Positions 4,045 to 6,890 of a DNA stretch of 6,890 nucleotides are shown here, in pieces. Made by a program: the position numbers and the translations under genes. The DNA is taken from assembly GCA_937897315.1 (NCBI GenBank), contig CALCNS010000162.1, forward strand, positions 1-6,890, in the 5' to 3' direction. The first letter of the stretch is position 1. Every line of letters begins with the position of its first letter. The notes beneath the pieces are model-generated. The model was not told the origin of the DNA. It saw only the letters and a program-made list of their open reading frames with translations, and made no database searches. This DNA comes from an uncultured Bacillota bacterium (GTDB lineage: Bacteria > Bacillota > JAAYKD01).

Positions 4045-6890
4045 CACTCCTGTTTATCTTTTTCACCAAATCGAACGGATATCACCGTAGAAATCCCCGG
4101 CGATTGCATCGTGACACCGATAAGGGCATCCGCTTCTTCCATCATCCCTTTTCGATGTGAAACCGAGATGATTTGTGTATGGTCTGAGCACGTTCTTAAA
4201 ATCTTGGCAACCCGTTTGACATTTGCTTCATCCAAGGATGTTTCTACCTCATCGAGTAAACAAAACGGAGGTTTCTTAACTTGTAATATGGCGATGAGCA
4301 ATGCCACTGCCGTTAAAGCCCGTTCACCTCCGGACAATAAGCTTAAGTTCCCGGCTTTTTTTCCGGGTAGTTGTGCAATGATGTCGAGACCAGTATTCAG
4401 TAGATCCTGAGGTTCTGTCAGTTGCAGTTTCGCTTGTCCTCCCTGGAATAACTGCGTAAAGACCTGCTGAAAATGGTAATTGACCGTTTGAAATGCTTCT
4501 TCGAAACGGCTCTCCATATCTTTGTCTATTTCGGCAAGAACTTTATAAATTCCTTGACAGGAGATTCGTGTGTCTTCCCCTTGCTCGCTTAAATACGATT
4601 TGCGTTCTTCCAATCGCTTTTTTTCTTCAATCGCACCTAGATTCACCATGCCCATCTCTCGAATCTTGTTACGAAAGCGGGTGCAAGCTTTTTGTAATTC
4701 TTGGAGATCTTCGAACGCCACCAATGGTTCTTGCGGTAATTCTTCCGGACTGGTATTGTAATCGTTTTGAACCTTATCCAGTAAAAACTGCAATTCACTT
4801 TGAGATTTTACCCATTGATTATTCTCATGGTAAAAGCTTTCTCGACATTGGTCCTCGTTCTTGCGAGCCGAATAAATTCGTTCTTCTTGTTCCGAAAGTT
4901 CCGCTTTTAACTTCAGCCCTTTGGCTTTGGATGATTGATGTTTTAGCTCTGTCTCTTGTTGTTTCTCCCCGATTCTCTGGCTTTCCAGTTGCACCTGTTG
5001 GCATTCAGTGGCACTCTCTGCCAATCGCTGGTTGATTTCGGCAATTCGATCCTGCTTTAGATGGACATCCTGCCGGAATCGAAGCAAAACTTCTTGTAAC
5101 TGTAGATATTGAATATCTAGTTCTTCTTTGCGTCGTTGATGCAACGCCATTTGCACTTCTCCGCTTTGTAATTCTGCCTGCAAGGTCTGAATGTGTGAAG
5201 AATGACTGATTTCTTTGCAACAATCGATTTCTCTTAACAACTGCAAATCCAGAGCTTGAATGCGTTTCTGCTCCAGTTGGAGCTCCGCGGTCTGTCTTTG
5301 GGAAGACCCATATAGATCCTGTATGGACGTTTCTTCCGCAACTTTTTTATCCTTAGATAGTTCGAAGGTCGAGATCTCGGCTTGAAGCAACTGCTGTTTC
5401 AATTTGCTCTGTTGAAGCTGGGTCTCTGCTTTCTCTTTATCGGATTTCACGATATCCATCAGGGCTTCACATTGTTCTATTTGCTTTCTTTTTTGGACCT
5501 CTTCCACTTCGAGCTGCTGTATCTGCTTCTTCTGTTCTTGTATGCTACTCTCCAGTTCACCGATCTCTCGTTCTCTTCCTAAAAGAGATACACCCTTCTG
5601 ATATAAGCTACCACCGGTAATCGCACCACCGGGTACAATGATATCTCCTTCCAAGGTCACTATGCGATATCGTAAGTTCAGCTCTTTGGCTAATTTGTTG
5701 GCTTCTGTTAACGTTTGCATCACCACCACATTGCCCAGCAAACTCTCTTTTATCGCATTGTATTTCTGCTCGGTTTGCACCAAATCGGAAGCAATGGCAA
5801 GAACACCGGGTTGATCTTTGATTTTGGACCATAACCGCTCGTCTCGCTGCCCGCGTATGGAACTCAATGGGTAGAAGGTCGCTCGGCCATAATGACTTTG
5901 CTTTAACCAAGCTATGGCTTTTTCAGCGTCTTCCGGTTGGTTCACGACAATGTTTTGCAGGGCTCCGCCCAAAATCATCTCGATGGCGGTTTCATGGGCC
6001 TTGTCTACACGGAACAAGTTAGCTAGGGGTTCGTGAATCCCCTTCATGGCCGAATGTCCCTGCTTTTTGGCTTGCATGATGGCTTTCACGCCTTTGAAAT
6101 AACCCTCCATTTGGTCCGATAATTCGCTTAACATATGCATGCGGTTTTGACTGATGCGTAAATTTGCTTGATGTTGGCTGAGAACATTTTTTAACTCATT
6201 GGCTGCTTGAACTTGTTCTTGGTACTCGCTTTCCTGTTGGAGTGCGGCTGCTGTTAACTCCAGTAGGACTTTTTGATCCTCTTCGGTTTCGCTGACGATA
6301 TGTTTCAACCTGGTTTTCTTTTCATTGAGCTGTGTTGTGAGCTCTGCGATTTCTTTTTTTACGATAGCCAGGGTTTGCTCCTGTGCTTTCGCGTCTCGAT
6401 TTAACCCTTCTAGTCGACCCTGCAACAGGTGCAGGTCTCGACTGTTTTGATGATAGTGTTCGAGTAATTCCTGTTCTTTCTTACGATTCGTTTCTTCTTC
6501 CGCGGTTAACGATAAAATGTCCTGTCTTAGCCGTTCAAGCTCCGTCCGTCGGGTACCGACTTCTTGATCATTTTTTTGCTGTTCGCTTTCTATCTCTGCC
6601 AACTGCCGGTGCAGATCTTTCTCTCGAATCTCATCCGACTTTTCTTCGTTGCTGTATTGATCTCGAAGTGAGGTGTCGTGAAGAATACGCTGTTGTATGA
6701 TGCGCTCTTCACCTTTCTTCTGTTCTAATTCAATGAGAAGTTGATTGCTTTGTAGATTGAGCGATTCAATTTGCTGCTCGGTTTGTAATTGCTCCAGCTT
6801 TATTTTCTCGAGGACCGCCATTTCTACGGCGGTACGAGCTTGCCCTGCGGTGTAGGCTTCTTCTGCTTTGGCACGGAAATGCACTCGTTC
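4044..6890 (-). CDS. smc: Chromosome segregation ATPase SMC, partial (N-terminal head beyond window)
   Basis: SMC is the long coiled-coil ATPase that dimerises and, with ScpA and ScpB, extrudes DNA loops to compact and separate chromosomes. The window holds the last 948 residues, in one frame from the right edge. In fragment numbering: descending coiled coil (1 to about 255), hinge dimerisation domain (about 282-430) with LEGDIIVPGGAITGG (413-427), ascending coiled coil (about 440-735), then the C-terminal head. The head shows MGMVNLGAIEE (746-756), the ABC signature LSLLSGGERAL (849-859), Walker B FCLLDEVE (876-883) with catalytic E881, D-loop SLDEANV (885-891) and switch histidine in SVSHRK (909-914). 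The distance from hinge to C-terminus is about that of Bacillus SMC, so roughly 235 N-terminal residues, including Walker A, should lie off the right edge. The arms are unusually rich in glutamine. It ends KQE-stop, overlapping the ftsY start by one base. The GTG near 6884 is an internal Val, not a start. Confidence 0.97.
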   Translation of the reverse strand, partial: ERVHFRAKAEEAYTAGQARTAVEMAVLEKIKLEQLQTEQQIESLNLQSNQLLIELEQKKGEERIIQQRILHDTSLRDQYSNEEKSDEIREKDLHRQLAEIESEQQKNDQEVGTRRTELERLRQDILSLTAEEETNRKKEQELLEHYHQNSRDLHLLQGRLEGLNRDAKAQEQTLAIVKKEIAELTTQLNEKKTRLKHIVSETEEDQKVLLELTAAALQQESEYQEQVQAANELKNVLSQHQANLRISQNRMHMLSELSDQMEGYFKGVKAIMQAKKQGHSAMKGIHEPLANLFRVDKAHETAIEMILGGALQNIVVNQPEDAEKAIAWLKQSHYGRATFYPLSSIRGQRDERLWSKIKDQPGVLAIASDLVQTEQKYNAIKESLLGNVVVMQTLTEANKLAKELNLRYRIVTLEGDIIVPGGAITGGSLYQKGVSLLGREREIGELESSIQEQKKQIQQLEVEEVQKRKQIEQCEALMDIVKSDKEKAETQLQQSKLKQQLLQAEISTFELSKDKKVAEETSIQDLYGSSQRQTAELQLEQKRIQALDLQLLREIDCCKEISHSSHIQTLQAELQSGEVQMALHQRRKEELDIQYLQLQEVLLRFRQDVHLKQDRIAEINQRLAESATECQQVQLESQRIGEKQQETELKHQSSKAKGLKLKAELSEQEERIYSARKNEDQCRESFYHENNQWVKSQSELQFLLDKVQNDYNTSPEELPQEPLVAFEDLQELQKACTRFRNKIREMGMVNLGAIEEKKRLEERKSYLSEQGEDTRISCQGIYKVLAEIDKDMESRFEEAFQTVNYHFQQVFTQLFQGGQAKLQLTEPQDLLNTGLDIIAQLPGKKAGNLSLLSGGERALTAVALLIAILQVKKPPFCLLDEVETSLDEANVKRVAKILRTCSDHTQIISVSHRKGMMEEADALIGVTMQSPGISTVISVRFGEKDKQE
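4047..4051 (-). promoter_or_regulatory. Ribosome binding site for ftsY inside the smc 3' end
   Basis: On the minus strand these bases read AGGAG, within the last two sense codons of smc. Spacing is two bases to the ATG at 4044 and eight to the in-frame TTG at 4038. Normal spacing is about five to nine bases, so the site favours TTG unless initiation at ATG is by termination and re-initiation at the TGATG overlap. Confidence 0.6.

Noticed and set aside
4493..5035. Plus-strand open frame of 180 codons inside smc
   Set aside because: It is antisense to the conserved SMC arm and head, has no recognisable domain, and reads as a mirror of the coiled-coil codons.
6345..6365. A AAA AAA slippery-type heptamer in smc (possible -1 frameshift)
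   Set aside because: The SMC frame continues unbroken on both sides with family-like coiled coil, so a shift would only truncate it; no clear downstream structure was seen.
1..6890. A new defence system, mobile element or CRISPR array
   Set aside because: All six genes are recognisable housekeeping families packed in one operon; I saw no direct-repeat array, transposase, integrase or tRNA-like sequence.

Overview
The window looks like ordinary core chromosome of a Gram-positive-type bacterium (Bacillota/Firmicutes). The proteins read like Bacillus/Clostridia versions: a full-length SMC rather than MukB, an FtsY lacking a long acidic A domain, a small M50 membrane protease and the ScpA/ScpB pair. 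Base composition is moderate, a little under 50% G+C by eye. I cannot name a genus. A clostridial or Negativicutes-like lineage is my best guess, because lysA, an M50 protease and scpAB often cluster there.

All six genes lie on the minus strand, so transcription runs from the right edge to the left edge. In that order they are: smc (6890 to 4044, N-terminal head outside the window), ftsY (4044 to 3109), lysA (3070 to 1751), a site-2-protease-like M50 peptidase (1726 to 1091), scpA (1078 to 299) and scpB (375 to 1, C-terminus outside the window). Gaps are 38, 24 and 12 bases. smc/ftsY share one base and scpA/scpB overlap by up to 77 bases. There is no non-coding stretch long enough for a promoter with a leader or for a riboswitch, and no terminator hairpin with a U-run. 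This is most simply one operon, with translational coupling at several junctions.

Three of the six genes (smc, scpA, scpB) encode the complete bacterial condensin: the SMC ATPase, its kleisin and the kleisin-bound winged-helix protein. Between them sit the SRP receptor FtsY (co-translational membrane targeting), diaminopimelate decarboxylase (lysine synthesis, drawing on the peptidoglycan precursor meso-DAP) and an intramembrane metalloprotease. In many Firmicutes smc-ftsY and scpAB are at separate loci, so having the whole condensin in one run is the main feature of gene order here.

I see no mobile element, CRISPR array, RNA gene or new multi-gene system. The points worth a second look are fine-scale: a divergent N-terminal SMC-binding helix in ScpA, the scpA/scpB overlap with a ScpA tail and a small hairpin beside it, the uncertain ftsY start, a nine-A run in scpB, glutamine-rich SMC arms, and a CCGG/GGCC imbalance.
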